The position numbers were made by a program, and so were the translations under genes. The notes beneath the pieces were generated by a model. It made no database searches. It was not told the origin of the DNA and worked only from the letters and a program-made list of their open reading frames with translations. From assembly GCF_006838285.1 (NCBI RefSeq), contig NZ_CP038228.1:1922001-1986000 (forward strand): a stretch of DNA of 64,000 nt. The letters are read 5' to 3'. The stretch is from Xanthomonas translucens pv. cerealis (GTDB taxonomy: Bacteria; Pseudomonadota; Gammaproteobacteria; Xanthomonadales; Xanthomonadaceae). Numbering within the stretch: the first letter of the stretch is position 1; each line of letters opens with the position of its first letter. Shown in pieces: positions 43,951 to 52,731 of this stretch.

Positions 43951-44194
43951 ACTGGCCCGTGGCCATAAGCGCCTGCGCGCTCTGATCGAGTTTGCTACGA
44001 GCGAAGGCTGGCACGTCAAGCGTACACCTGGCGGACACCTCAAGTTCACCAAGGCCGGCTGCGCTGCCATCTACACCAGCTCAACCGCAAGCGACCATCG
44101 GGCGCCCCTCAACGCCCGTGCGCAAATCCGCCGTGCCGAGCGCGAGGCCCGCATGATAAGGGCCGCTAACGCCGAGGGACGAGGCGATGGCTGA
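43934..44194 (+). CDS. Small conserved ICE protein, HicA-like fold possible
   Basis: Protein of 86 residues nested between parA and parB and overlapping both. GWHVKRTPGGHLKFTK resembles the HicA dsRNA-binding-like core, in which a His after GG/GS is catalytic. The C-terminus is Arg/Ala-rich helical. No HicB-like antitoxin gene is next to it. It is more likely a partition accessory or regulator than an active toxin. Confidence 0.7.
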   Translation: MANVHELARGHKRLRALIEFATSEGWHVKRTPGGHLKFTKAGCAAIYTSSTASDHRAPLNARAQIRRAEREARMIRAANAEGRGDG

Positions 44195-45830
44195 GATATC
44201 CTCCCAGGACATGGCCGGCAAGCTGCTTGCAGCCGGGTTCGAGCGCTGCGGTCCATCGGTCACGGCCTTGAGCGACCCGATTGCCGATACACCGATGGTC
44301 GTGACGCTGGACCAGCTGCGGCCCTACGACCACGACCCGCGAATGAAGCGCAACCCAGCCTATGAAGAAATCAAGGCGTCCATCCGCGAACGCGGCCTGG
44401 ATGCAGCACCTGCTATCACGCGCCGTCCGGGCGACGAGCACTACATCATTCGTAATGGTGGCAACACGCGGCTCGCGATCCTACGTGAACTCTGGACAGA
44501 GACGAAGGACGAGCGCTTCTTCCGTATTTCGTGCCTTTTCCGGCCCTGGCCTGCGCGCGGAGAAATCGTCGCGCTGACCGGACACCTCGCCGAGAATGAG
44601 CTGCGCGGCGGCCTCACGTTCATCGAGCGCGCCTTGGGCGTCGAAAAAGCCCGCGAGTTCTATGAAGAGGAAAGCGGCGCCACGCTGAGCCAGTCCGAAC
44701 TAGCCCGCCGCCTCGCTGCCGACGGCTATCCCGTACAGCAGTCGCACATAAGCCGCATGGCCGATGCAGTGCGCTACCTACTACCTGCGATTCCGACCGT
44801 GCTCTATGGAGGCTTGGGCCGTCATCAGGTCGAGCGGCTTTCGGTCATGCGCAAGGCCTGCGAGCGCACCTGGCAGTATTACGCCAAAAGTCGCTCCCTT
44901 CCATTGAACTTCGACAATTTCTTTCAGGAGGTGCTGTCGCAGTTCGACATCCAGGCGGACGAATTTGCTCCTCAGCGGGTGCAGGACGAACTGATCGGCC
45001 AGATGTCAGAGCTGCTGGGCGTCAATTACGATGTGCTGGCCTTGGACCTGAATGAATCCGAGAGCCGCCACCGTGCGCTGGTTAGCCAACCGACGCCGCC
45101 GTCGGCACCGCCCGCATTGCCTGAGCCTGGAGCCATCGCGCGACCGCCTGTCGAACCGGCGCCGTCCACCGATACTCCTTCGCCACCTACAACGCGGTCA
45201 GCGGGCGACCCCATCACGTGCGAAAATGATACGGACGCTGGCAAAGCATCCGCCGGAAACCCTGCAGCAGCAGCTGGAGAGCTGCTGCAAGACCATATCG
45301 TCTCGCCGGCACCAACGACAGAGCGGCTCCAGTCCATCCAACGGATGATCGCGGAGCAGTTGGGCGATGCGGTACCGCCGGACTTCTCAGCCAACGTATT
45401 GCAGTCCATCCCAGTACAGGCCGGTGGCCTCTATCCCATCTCCGACGTCTGGTACATCGAACCCGGCCTGGACGCGCCAGACCGGCTACGCATCCATATC
45501 GCGCAGTTCGCGCGCGAGATCGCCGGCGAGGCGGACTTGGACGAGTTCATCGAGGACCGTCCCGACGGCATCGGGTTCGCATGTCGCGCCCAGGCACCCT
45601 GGCAGCTTGAACATGCCGTGCTGGCGTTGCTGGGATCTCTAGCCGGTCAGCAGCCGGCCGATGCCGGCCCCAACGAGCAACTCGTCACCGATCTGCCGAC
45701 ACTGCTACACGGTCAAGGCGACTTCACCAGGCGATTGAGCGATACCGCGCTGGTCAAGCTGTTCCGGTTGCTGCGGTTGGCCCGACGCCTGCTGGATCTG
45801 GAAGCCGGTGCCACGGCTCCCGATTCTTGA
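44187..45830 (+). CDS. parB: ParB-family protein of ICE type
   Basis: Protein of 547 residues. The N-terminal ParB/Srx domain has ITRRPGDEHYIIRNGGNTRLAI and LTGHLAENELRGGLTFIERALG, then a helix-turn-helix (LSQSELARRLAADGYPVQQSHISRM). A Pro/Ala-rich linker near 300-360 leads to an ICE-specific C-terminal domain. It overlaps the previous gene by 8 bases and works with ParA in maintenance of the element. Confidence 0.9.
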   Translation: MAEISSQDMAGKLLAAGFERCGPSVTALSDPIADTPMVVTLDQLRPYDHDPRMKRNPAYEEIKASIRERGLDAAPAITRRPGDEHYIIRNGGNTRLAILRELWTETKDERFFRISCLFRPWPARGEIVALTGHLAENELRGGLTFIERALGVEKAREFYEEESGATLSQSELARRLAADGYPVQQSHISRMADAVRYLLPAIPTVLYGGLGRHQVERLSVMRKACERTWQYYAKSRSLPLNFDNFFQEVLSQFDIQADEFAPQRVQDELIGQMSELLGVNYDVLALDLNESESRHRALVSQPTPPSAPPALPEPGAIARPPVEPAPSTDTPSPPTTRSAGDPITCENDTDAGKASAGNPAAAAGELLQDHIVSPAPTTERLQSIQRMIAEQLGDAVPPDFSANVLQSIPVQAGGLYPISDVWYIEPGLDAPDRLRIHIAQFAREIAGEADLDEFIEDRPDGIGFACRAQAPWQLEHAVLALLGSLAGQQPADAGPNEQLVTDLPTLLHGQGDFTRRLSDTALVKLFRLLRLARRLLDLEAGATAPDS

Positions 45831-45845
45831 ACGAGGAAGACCAGC

Positions 45846-46406
45846 ATGTCTGCACCCCACCCCCTCAACCAAGCTGTCATCGCCCAGGCACTCTACGACC
45901 TGCGCAATGGGCAACTGCGTCGTTGCAAATCCATGGGATTCGGTGAGGAAGAGCTGGATGCGCTCAAGCACCCGGTGCTGATAAGCGTACTGGCAAACGC
46001 CAGCGTCTCGTGGTGTTCCGTGACGGTCAACCGCGAAGTGCTCCTTCGGCTGCTCAAGCAGGCGAAGGACGTGGAGAAGGAAATCGCCACGGTTGATCGC
46101 ATGCTCAGGCTGGCAGCAAGTACGGAGATGGTGAGCCGCTTCTACGGTCTGACCCACCAGGAGGTCGCCCTTCGCCGCGAAGTCCTCGGCCTGCCCAAAC
46201 GCAAGGGGCGCCATGCCGTTTTAGACGAAGCCCAGGACACGGAGCTGTGGCGGCAGTGGAAGGCCGTGACCAGCAGCAGACACGTCGATATGGAGGACGA
46301 GTCCTCGATTCTCGATGCGGCCATGGACTTGGCAGAAGCCATGTCACTGCCGCTTTCGGTGGTGTGGGCCACGATCAAAAACTGGATCGACCAAGGATTG
46401 GGATGA
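45846..46406 (+). CDS. DUF2857-family ICE protein
   Basis: Protein of 186 residues starting MSAPHPLNQAVIAQALYDLRNGQLRRC, with the FYGLTHQEVALRREVLGLP segment characteristic of DUF2857, a family restricted to ICE and pathogenicity-island backbones. Function unknown; a helix-turn-helix is plausible in that segment. It lies 15 nt after parB and 3 nt before the replication protein gene, in one operon. Confidence 0.88.
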   Translation: MSAPHPLNQAVIAQALYDLRNGQLRRCKSMGFGEEELDALKHPVLISVLANASVSWCSVTVNREVLLRLLKQAKDVEKEIATVDRMLRLAASTEMVSRFYGLTHQEVALRREVLGLPKRKGRHAVLDEAQDTELWRQWKAVTSSRHVDMEDESSILDAAMDLAEAMSLPLSVVWATIKNWIDQGLG

Positions 46407-46409
46407 CCT

Positions 46410-47633
46410 ATGGCCGTGGATGACGCAACGTCGCGAGCACCACGCAAAGGCCCCGTAGCACTCGCCGATTTGTTCGACAGCGCGCTGAAAGACCTTACGC
46501 CTAAAATCAGCGAGCCCGCGTCTGCGCGTACGTCCGGAGACGGTTTCCTGTTCAGCGGCAATCGGCATGAGAGCGTACCGCGGCGGCTGTTCCTCGATCG
46601 ACGTCTGACGCCACTGGAGCGCAATGCATGGCAAGTGTTCCGGATGATGCTCAACGAGGATGGCGTCACCGCGTTCCCGACATACGAGCAACTTCGACCA
46701 TGGCTAGCGTCAACGCCCTGCGCAGGACAAGCCTCCCACGAAACCGTGGCCCGCGCCTTGACGCTATTGCGCCTGACACGCTGGTTGAGTCTGGTGCGCA
46801 GACGCCGCGACCCTAAGACCGGACGCATCCTCGGCAACCTGTATGTGCTGCACGATGAGCCCTTGACTCCGTTCGAGGCGATACAGCTTGACGCCGACTA
46901 TCTGGAGCTGGTCAGCCAATCACTGAGCCATTCTGCAAAGGCTGTGCAAATGGTTGGACTCAACACGCTTAAGGAAATCGCGGAAGACCCGCTGCTGTCA
47001 GGCCGCACGTTGCCATCGCGCCTGCAGGTGCTTGCCGAACGCCTGGCTCAACAAGGCATAGCTGTATGCGAGAGTTATCCACAAGAAGACGCCACCCACG
47101 ATTCCGAAGAAGGGGCTTCAAGCCTTCTTCGGAATGGCGAACACCATTCTTCGGAATCCGAAGCGGGGCTGAATTCCAGGCACGACGGCACTCTTCGGAA
47201 TCCGAAGCAGGACCGTACTGTACGTAGTAAAAGTAATAATAAAATACGTACTACCGCGCATGAGGGTGAGCGTGTGCGAGGGACGCCGGATGTTCGCATG
47301 CCTGATCGCTTCCTCGCGCTGAAGGAAGAGCAGCAGGCGGGCGCATTGGTTGCGTTACAGCAGGTCGATGCGTCACTGCGGCAAGCCGTGCTGGATGAAT
47401 GGGCGGACCGCTGTCGAGGCTCGACCATTCGCAATCCAGCGGGATATTTGTTCGGCATCATCCAGCGCGCCATCCGGGGTGAGTTCAATGCGTGGGCCAA
47501 GCAAGCCGAGATGGCATCACTGGCTCCTCCTCCTGCGTGCAATGAGCCACCAGTGGCACCGCGCAATGTGGTTCCGACCGAGGTAGCCCGGCAGAACATC
47601 GAACAGCTACGCGACCTTCTGCGCAAGGCCTGA
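46410..47633 (+). CDS. STY4528-family pathogenicity-island replication protein
   Basis: Protein of 407 residues. The N-terminal half (RRLFLDRRLTPLERNAWQVFRMMLNEDGVTAFPTYEQLRPWL) is a winged-helix resembling plasmid Rep/DnaD-type initiators, followed by ETVARALTLLRLTRWLSLVRRRRD. The C-terminal portion (GYLFGIIQRAIRGEFNAWA) is the conserved end of the family. It is believed to help replicate the excised ICE. Three copies of a conserved palindrome follow it immediately. Confidence 0.88.
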   Translation: MAVDDATSRAPRKGPVALADLFDSALKDLTPKISEPASARTSGDGFLFSGNRHESVPRRLFLDRRLTPLERNAWQVFRMMLNEDGVTAFPTYEQLRPWLASTPCAGQASHETVARALTLLRLTRWLSLVRRRRDPKTGRILGNLYVLHDEPLTPFEAIQLDADYLELVSQSLSHSAKAVQMVGLNTLKEIAEDPLLSGRTLPSRLQVLAERLAQQGIAVCESYPQEDATHDSEEGASSLLRNGEHHSSESEAGLNSRHDGTLRNPKQDRTVRSKSNNKIRTTAHEGERVRGTPDVRMPDRFLALKEEQQAGALVALQQVDASLRQAVLDEWADRCRGSTIRNPAGYLFGIIQRAIRGEFNAWAKQAEMASLAPPPACNEPPVAPRNVVPTEVARQNIEQLRDLLRKA

Positions 47634-47682
47634 CTTGTCGGACCGACAGATCATGAAGCAGATGCCTGTGGCTGTCAGTAGC

Positions 47683-47967
47683 GCTATCCCCTGGGGATAG
47701 CCGCTTGGATGTGCAAGACGCCAAGCAGATATGGGGCAGGCATCGAGATGCCATGCACTGGATCATATGTGCGCGGCCTGTCCTTGGCGAACAGCGCTCC
47801 TTGGCGCGCCATGGAGCTATCCCCTGGGGATAATTGGCCATTCCAAAGGGCAGCACAACAGGCAGGCACAGCGCCGCCATCGGAGGTCACGCACGGATCG
47901 CGCGTATCCGTGCAGCCTCGGCGAGCAGCATCCAGTGGCGCTTAATGGATCTATCCCCTGGGGATAG
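47683..47967. repeat. Three copies of the palindrome CTATCCCC-T-GGGGATAG
   Basis: Exact or near-exact copies lie at 47683-47701, 47817-47832 and 47951-47967. Their centres are 133 and 134 bp apart. The gap from the replication protein to the TIGR03761 gene (456 nt) contains nothing else recognisable. The sites look like protein-binding operators or iterons; see the fourth copy at 49963. Confidence 0.8.
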
Positions 47968-48089
47968 CTCGCGTCGCTCGTAGCGGCCACTCCCTAAACC
48001 GGGGCTTGGCCGATTTCGGTTTGTTGACTGACGGCCTTCCGCCGCATGCCAATGCTGGCTGCTCCTTTTCCAAAGCGAGCGGACACACC

Positions 48090-48869
48090 ATGGCAACCAA
48101 TGAACCTTTGCAATTGAATCTCGGCTCGCTGCGCAGCGCGATGTCGCTGACGCTGCATACCCATCACGCATCCCGCATTTGGCATGGCCGCGCTGCCGCC
48201 GAGGGGCGACCGGGCATCGTCGGCCTGAACGGCTACATCGCCGTGATGAACAAGATGAAGCGCGGCTCGGAGCAGGACGACCCATACAGCGATTGGTGGA
48301 TGTTGCGCATCGAGGAAAAACTCGACCAGACCAAAACCACGCTGCAATCGCTGCGCGAACAGGTGGACCAGGCATTGGCGGGCGTCCCCGCCGCATTGAG
48401 CCTGGGCGAGAACCTCAACGTGCAGCCGGTTAAATTGCCCCTCTTCGTCAACGCCCAGCTCGGCTTTGCTGCGGTCTATCTCCTGGCCGACTATGACGAC
48501 ATCGCCCGCAAGCTGATCCTTGCCCATCACACCGCACTCATCGACCGCAGCACGCTGGAGCGCTGGCTCAACGAGGGTGCGCATGCGCTGCGCAGCCTGT
48601 TCAGCCTGGCACAGCAATACCGCTACTCGGGCTGCACTCGGGACGATTTCGCGGCCAAGAATGCGGCGGCGCGGGTCGCGCTGGAAAAATTCGGCGAGCT
48701 GCCGCAAGACGTACTAGAAGGCACACGACGCTCGAAGTTTTCGCCGCCCATCGTGCGCCGCGGGCTCCAACAGCGCGGTGATAGCGCTGCCGCAGCCGCA
48801 CCTCCCACCGACGAAAGCACTGCCGCCGATCCGGCCGAGGCCAGCACCGTCGAGGACGAACAGGCATGA
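48090..48869 (+). CDS. TIGR03761-family integrating conjugative element protein
   Basis: Protein of 259 residues starting MATNEPLQLNLGSLRSAMSLTLHTHHASRIWHGR, the recognisable N-terminus of the PFL_4669/TIGR03761 family. Function is unknown; it is always in the ICE replication/partition block. The C-terminus is Ala/Asp/Glu-rich and variable. The stop overlaps the DUF3158 start. The ATG was chosen because the upstream extension lies in the palindrome region and has no family counterpart. Confidence 0.9.
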   Translation: MATNEPLQLNLGSLRSAMSLTLHTHHASRIWHGRAAAEGRPGIVGLNGYIAVMNKMKRGSEQDDPYSDWWMLRIEEKLDQTKTTLQSLREQVDQALAGVPAALSLGENLNVQPVKLPLFVNAQLGFAAVYLLADYDDIARKLILAHHTALIDRSTLERWLNEGAHALRSLFSLAQQYRYSGCTRDDFAAKNAAARVALEKFGELPQDVLEGTRRSKFSPPIVRRGLQQRGDSAAAAAPPTDESTAADPAEASTVEDEQA

Positions 48870-49390
48870 GCGACACGAACCGCGAACCGCGCTACTTCCG
48901 TGGTCTGGAACAGCCAGCCTTCATGCGGCTGGAACACGCGGCCTCTCTAAAAGGCCTTTTAAAGCCTTTTAAAGGTAAAGGGGACTTCGAGACCTGGGCC
49001 AGTCAGTGCTTCGCGATGCGCGACGAGGTGATTGCCCTGGCGCAGCGACAGGTGCTGCCACAGGCGTGCGGGCACCCCTTCCACCTGCTGCCCATAGAGC
49101 TGGCCCAACAGTCCACTGGCGCAGGCACGGCCTTTTTGCGCTGGCGCAGGCACGACAGGTCAGCCATGGGCGTGGCGCTGTGGCAGGAACTGATCGCCAG
49201 CACCAGCACGCCCGTCAACTTGCTGGCCGATCTGCACGCGATCGAGCTTCAGCGCATCACGTTGAACATGCAGATCAGCCTGCTGCACACCCTGGGCAGG
49301 CAGGCGCAGGAATGCGCCAGCAAGGCCAGCGAAGCGGATGCCGCCTATCTGCGTCGGCTCACGTCCCTCCCCGCCGCGATGCGCGATTGA
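48866..49390 (+). CDS. DUF3158-family ICE protein
   Basis: Protein of 174 residues with FRGLEQPAFMRLEHAASLKGLLKPFKGKGDFETWA at the start, as in DUF3158 proteins found between the TIGR03761 and ssb genes of these ICEs. Role unknown. It overlaps the upstream gene by four bases (ATGA). A short perfect direct repeat (AAAGGCCTTTTAAAGCCTTTTAAAG) is part of its coding sequence and could cause slippage. Confidence 0.88.
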   Translation: MSDTNREPRYFRGLEQPAFMRLEHAASLKGLLKPFKGKGDFETWASQCFAMRDEVIALAQRQVLPQACGHPFHLLPIELAQQSTGAGTAFLRWRRHDRSAMGVALWQELIASTSTPVNLLADLHAIELQRITLNMQISLLHTLGRQAQECASKASEADAAYLRRLTSLPAAMRD

Positions 49391-49466
49391 TGACTGCGCC
49401 AGGCATTCCTGCACGCGCCTGGGGCCGGAGAGGCACGGGCATTTCAACCACAACGGAGATTGCATC

Positions 49467-49907
49467 ATGAGCACGCATTTTTCTGGCGAAGGCAACATCG
49501 GCTCGCCACCGGAATATCGCGAATTCCCCAATGGCAACGACGAGCCCAGCCGCCTCCTGCGCCTGAACGTCTATTTCGATAACCCCGTTCCCAAGAAGGA
49601 CGGTTCTTTCGACGATCGCGGAGGCTTTTGGGCGCCCGTCGAACTCTGGCACCGCGATGCCGAGCACTGGAAGGATCTGTACCAGAAAGGCATGCGCGTG
49701 CTGGTCGTCGGCCGCATGGAGCGTGAATCTTGGACGGACAACGAGGATCAGCCACGCGAAACCTGGCAGATCAACGCGCGTAGCGTCGGCATCCTGCCGT
49801 ACCGCATTGAGTCCGTGACCCTTAGCCCGAAGCACCAAGAGGCAGAGACGAAGCCCCAAGCCGCCCAGGAAACGACTGCGACGAAAGAGGCGAAACGTAG
49901 GAAATGA
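49467..49907 (+). CDS. ssb: Single-stranded DNA-binding protein, ICE type
   Basis: Protein of 146 residues with an OB-fold (GEGNIGSPPEYREF, LRLNVYFDNPVPKKDG, FWAPVELWHRDAEHW, GMRVLVVGRMERESW). The C-terminal tail is Lys-rich and lacks the acidic DDxPF tip of housekeeping SSB, which fits plasmid and ICE relatives. It would coat the transferred or rolling-circle strand. Confidence 0.92.
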   Translation: MSTHFSGEGNIGSPPEYREFPNGNDEPSRLLRLNVYFDNPVPKKDGSFDDRGGFWAPVELWHRDAEHWKDLYQKGMRVLVVGRMERESWTDNEDQPRETWQINARSVGILPYRIESVTLSPKHQEAETKPQAAQETTATKEAKRRK

Positions 49908-49962
49908 CCCTGCATGGAGGGCGAACGCCGCAGTGCTCCGCCCTCCTCCGCTCGCCACAAAT

Positions 49963-49977
49963 TATCCCCAGGGGATA
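49963..49977. repeat. Fourth copy of the TATCCCC-N-GGGGATA palindrome
   Basis: Core TATCCCC-A-GGGGATA lies in the 279-nt gap between ssb and topB. The central base differs (A instead of T), but both arms are identical to the copies near 47.7-48.0 kb. Confidence 0.8.
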
Positions 49978-50186
49978 GCTCCACCTACGTCCACCGAAGT
50001 CCACGCCCTCCCGTATACCTCGGCTCCCTGCCCGCGCACTTCCAGCTACGCGTCTTTCTCCAAAGCGATTTCATCCTCCGTGAAAGCGGTCGCCGCAGCA
50101 TGCGGCTTGTTTGCTGCTGCTCTTGGCAGCGCTCGGCATCCTCGATTCCAGCAACTCAATGAACCACGGAAATCGAGCGGACGGAC

Positions 50187-52199
50187 ATGCGGCTGTTCTT
50201 GTGCGAGAAGCCCTCCCAGGGCAAAGACATTGGCCGGATTCTCGGCGCCACGCAGCGCCGTGAAGGCTGCCTCAGCGGTTCCGGCGTCACTGTCACTTGG
50301 TGCATCGGCCATCTCGTCGAAGCGGCACCGCCCGAAGCCTACGACGAGCAGCTCAAGCGCTGGTCCATCGAGCAGTTGCCTATCATTCCCGAGCATTGGC
50401 GGGTCGAGGTCAAACCGAAGACGGCCACGCAATTCAAAGTCGTCAAAGCGCTCCTGGCGAAGGCGACCCAACTGGTCATTGCTACGGACGCCGACCGCGA
50501 GGGCGAACTCATCGCCCGCGAAGTTATCGACCTGTGCGGCTATCGTGGACCTATAGAACGGCTCTGGCTGTCAGCCCTCAACGATACGTCCATTCGCACC
50601 GCGCTCGGTAAGCTTCGGCCATCGGCCGAGACGCTGCCGATGTACTACTCGGCGCTGGCGCGCTCGCGCGCCGACTGGCTCGTGGGCATGAACCTCAGCC
50701 GGTTGTTCACGGTGCTGGGGCGCCAAGCCGGCTACGACGGCGTGCTGTCAGTCGGGCGCGTCCAGACCCCAACGCTCAAGCTAGTGGTGGACCGCGACCG
50801 GGAGATTGCCGCCTTCGTCTCCGTGCCGTACTGGGCCATCGACGTGTCCCTATCCGCAGGCGGCCAGGCTTTCAGCGCGCAGTGGATCCCGCCCGACGCC
50901 TGCACAGACGGCGCCGGCCGATGCCTGCAGCAGCCGGTGGCACAGCAGGCCGCGCAGCAGGTACATGCGGCCGGCAGCGCCCAGGTGGTCTCGGTCGAAA
51001 CCGAACGCGTGCGGGAAAGCCCGCCGCTTCCGTTTGACCTGGGCACCTTGCAGGAGGTGTGCTCCAAGCAGCTTGGGCTGGACGTGCAGGAAACCTTGAA
51101 CATTGCCCAAGCACTGTACGAGACGCACAAGGCCACCACGTACCCCCGTTCGGATTCCGGATATCTACCCGAAAGCATGTTCTCCGAGGTGCCCACGGTC
51201 CTCGACAGCCTGCTCAAGACCGATTCCTCGCTACGAGCGATCATGGACCAGCTCGACCGCTCCGTGCGTTCGCGTGCCTGGAACGACGCTAAGGTGTCGG
51301 CGCACCACGGCATCATCCCAACGCTAGAACCGGCAAACCTCTCGGCTATGAGCGAGAAGGAGTTGGCCGTGTACCGATTGATCCGCGCGCATTACCTGGC
51401 ACAGTTCCTTCCTCATCACGAGTTCGACCGCACCGTAGCGAACTTCTCCTGCGGCCAGCAGAAACTGGCAGCGACCGGCAAGCAGGTCGTGGTCAAGGGC
51501 TGGCGCCTGGTTCTGGCCGAGCCTCAGCCAGATGAGGAAGGCGATACCGCTGCGCGCAGCCAGGTGCTGCCCGCGCTGAGCGAGACCCTGGCGTGCCAAG
51601 TGACCGGTGTGGATCTGAAGGCGCTCAAGACGTTGCCACCTCGACCCTACACGCAGGGCGAGTTGGTCAAGTCCATGAAAGGCGTTGCCAAGCTGGTCTC
51701 GGATCCGCGCTTGAAACAGAAGCTCAAGGATACGGTCGGCATCGGTACCGAAGCGACGCGAGCCAACATTATCGGCGGCCTGATCGCACGTGGCTACCTT
51801 GTGAAAAAGGGGCGCGCCATCCGCGCCTCGGACGCGGCCTTCACTCTGATCGGCGCGGTGCCGGCGGCAATTGCCGATCCAGGCACCACCGCTGTCTGGG
51901 AACAAGCACTCGACATGATCGAAGCCGGCCAGCTCACGCTGGACGTGTTCATTGGCAAGCAGGCCGCATGGATTTCACAATTGATCGCGCAGTACGGTAG
52001 CGCGTCCCTGTCCATCAAGGTTCCCCAAGGGCCGGCATGCCCGCAATGTGGCGCACCTACCCGCCAGCGCATCGGCAAAAGCGGCCCGTTCTGGTCGTGC
52101 AATCGCTACCCTGACTGCAAAGGCACGCTGCCAGTCGAATCCGGTACGTCTAAGCGCGCAGCCTCACGTCCGCGCCGTGGCGGCCGCAAAGGCTCCTGA
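50187..52199 (+). CDS. topB: DNA topoisomerase III
   Basis: Type IA topoisomerase of 670 residues. TOPRIM motifs are FLCEKPSQGKDI and ATDADREGELI; the active-site Tyr is in TTYPRSDSGYL; the C-terminus has a four-Cys zinc finger (CPQCG...CNRYPDCKG) and a basic tail. It is a standard part of PFGI-1-type ICEs, likely resolving intermediates of replication or transfer. Its size is typical. Confidence 0.95.
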   Translation: MRLFLCEKPSQGKDIGRILGATQRREGCLSGSGVTVTWCIGHLVEAAPPEAYDEQLKRWSIEQLPIIPEHWRVEVKPKTATQFKVVKALLAKATQLVIATDADREGELIAREVIDLCGYRGPIERLWLSALNDTSIRTALGKLRPSAETLPMYYSALARSRADWLVGMNLSRLFTVLGRQAGYDGVLSVGRVQTPTLKLVVDRDREIAAFVSVPYWAIDVSLSAGGQAFSAQWIPPDACTDGAGRCLQQPVAQQAAQQVHAAGSAQVVSVETERVRESPPLPFDLGTLQEVCSKQLGLDVQETLNIAQALYETHKATTYPRSDSGYLPESMFSEVPTVLDSLLKTDSSLRAIMDQLDRSVRSRAWNDAKVSAHHGIIPTLEPANLSAMSEKELAVYRLIRAHYLAQFLPHHEFDRTVANFSCGQQKLAATGKQVVVKGWRLVLAEPQPDEEGDTAARSQVLPALSETLACQVTGVDLKALKTLPPRPYTQGELVKSMKGVAKLVSDPRLKQKLKDTVGIGTEATRANIIGGLIARGYLVKKGRAIRASDAAFTLIGAVPAAIADPGTTAVWEQALDMIEAGQLTLDVFIGKQAAWISQLIAQYGSASLSIKVPQGPACPQCGAPTRQRIGKSGPFWSCNRYPDCKGTLPVESGTSKRAASRPRRGGRKGS

Positions 52200-52731
52200 T
52201 CGACCCCTCTCCCCCGTGAGCCGTGCTCGCCTTCTGCGGCATGGCTCGTGTCCCGCGCCCTTTCGGGACGCCCAGCGCACATCGCCTTCTTGATCCGTGT
52301 GCGCGTCCCGCCGAGCCGCCCCCGGCCGCGGGACCTGAAGGTAACTCCTCCAAGAATCGCGCCACGCGCGCGCTGCTGATCTGCATTTCTTCCGCCTCTG
52401 CGAAGGGTCCCCCGATGGCTTGCCCGCTCACACAAGCCATCGGGAGACCCCTTGCGGTCAGCGGTATTCGGTGCCGGTGCCCGCCGGCGCAAAAACGGGC
52501 TCCCTTTGTGCGCGGATGTGCGCCAGACGATGCCGGCCCCAGCCACGACATGGGCCGGGTGTGATTGCTGACAGCAGACGGTTCTAGCGACGACCGGGCC
52601 TGCAAATCAGCCCACGGGTGGCTTCTTCTTTTCTCCCGAGCCGAAGGCCCTGCGGCCTTCGGCGCCTTTCTCCTGCCCATCAACATCCCGGCCCGGCCAT
52701 TGGCCTGGGCCACACGAACAGGAGAGCCGAT
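52200..52731. other. 532-nt gap before the methyltransferase gene
   Basis: Frames are open on both strands, but no start, codon bias or family supports a gene. A strong hairpin GCCGAAGGCC/GGCCTTCGGC lies at 52640-52663, followed by GCCTTTCT, and the methyltransferase has a clear CAGGAGAG site. The hairpin is one of the leader elements repeated further along the element. Confidence 0.55.

Noticed and set aside
47683..47967. Palindromes considered as a CRISPR array
   Set aside because: Repeats are only 17-19 bp, the spacing is 133 bp, and no cas genes are present.
52106..52546. 146-codon minus-strand frame behind topB
   Set aside because: Low-complexity Arg/Gly/Ala composition, overlaps the topB end; no family.
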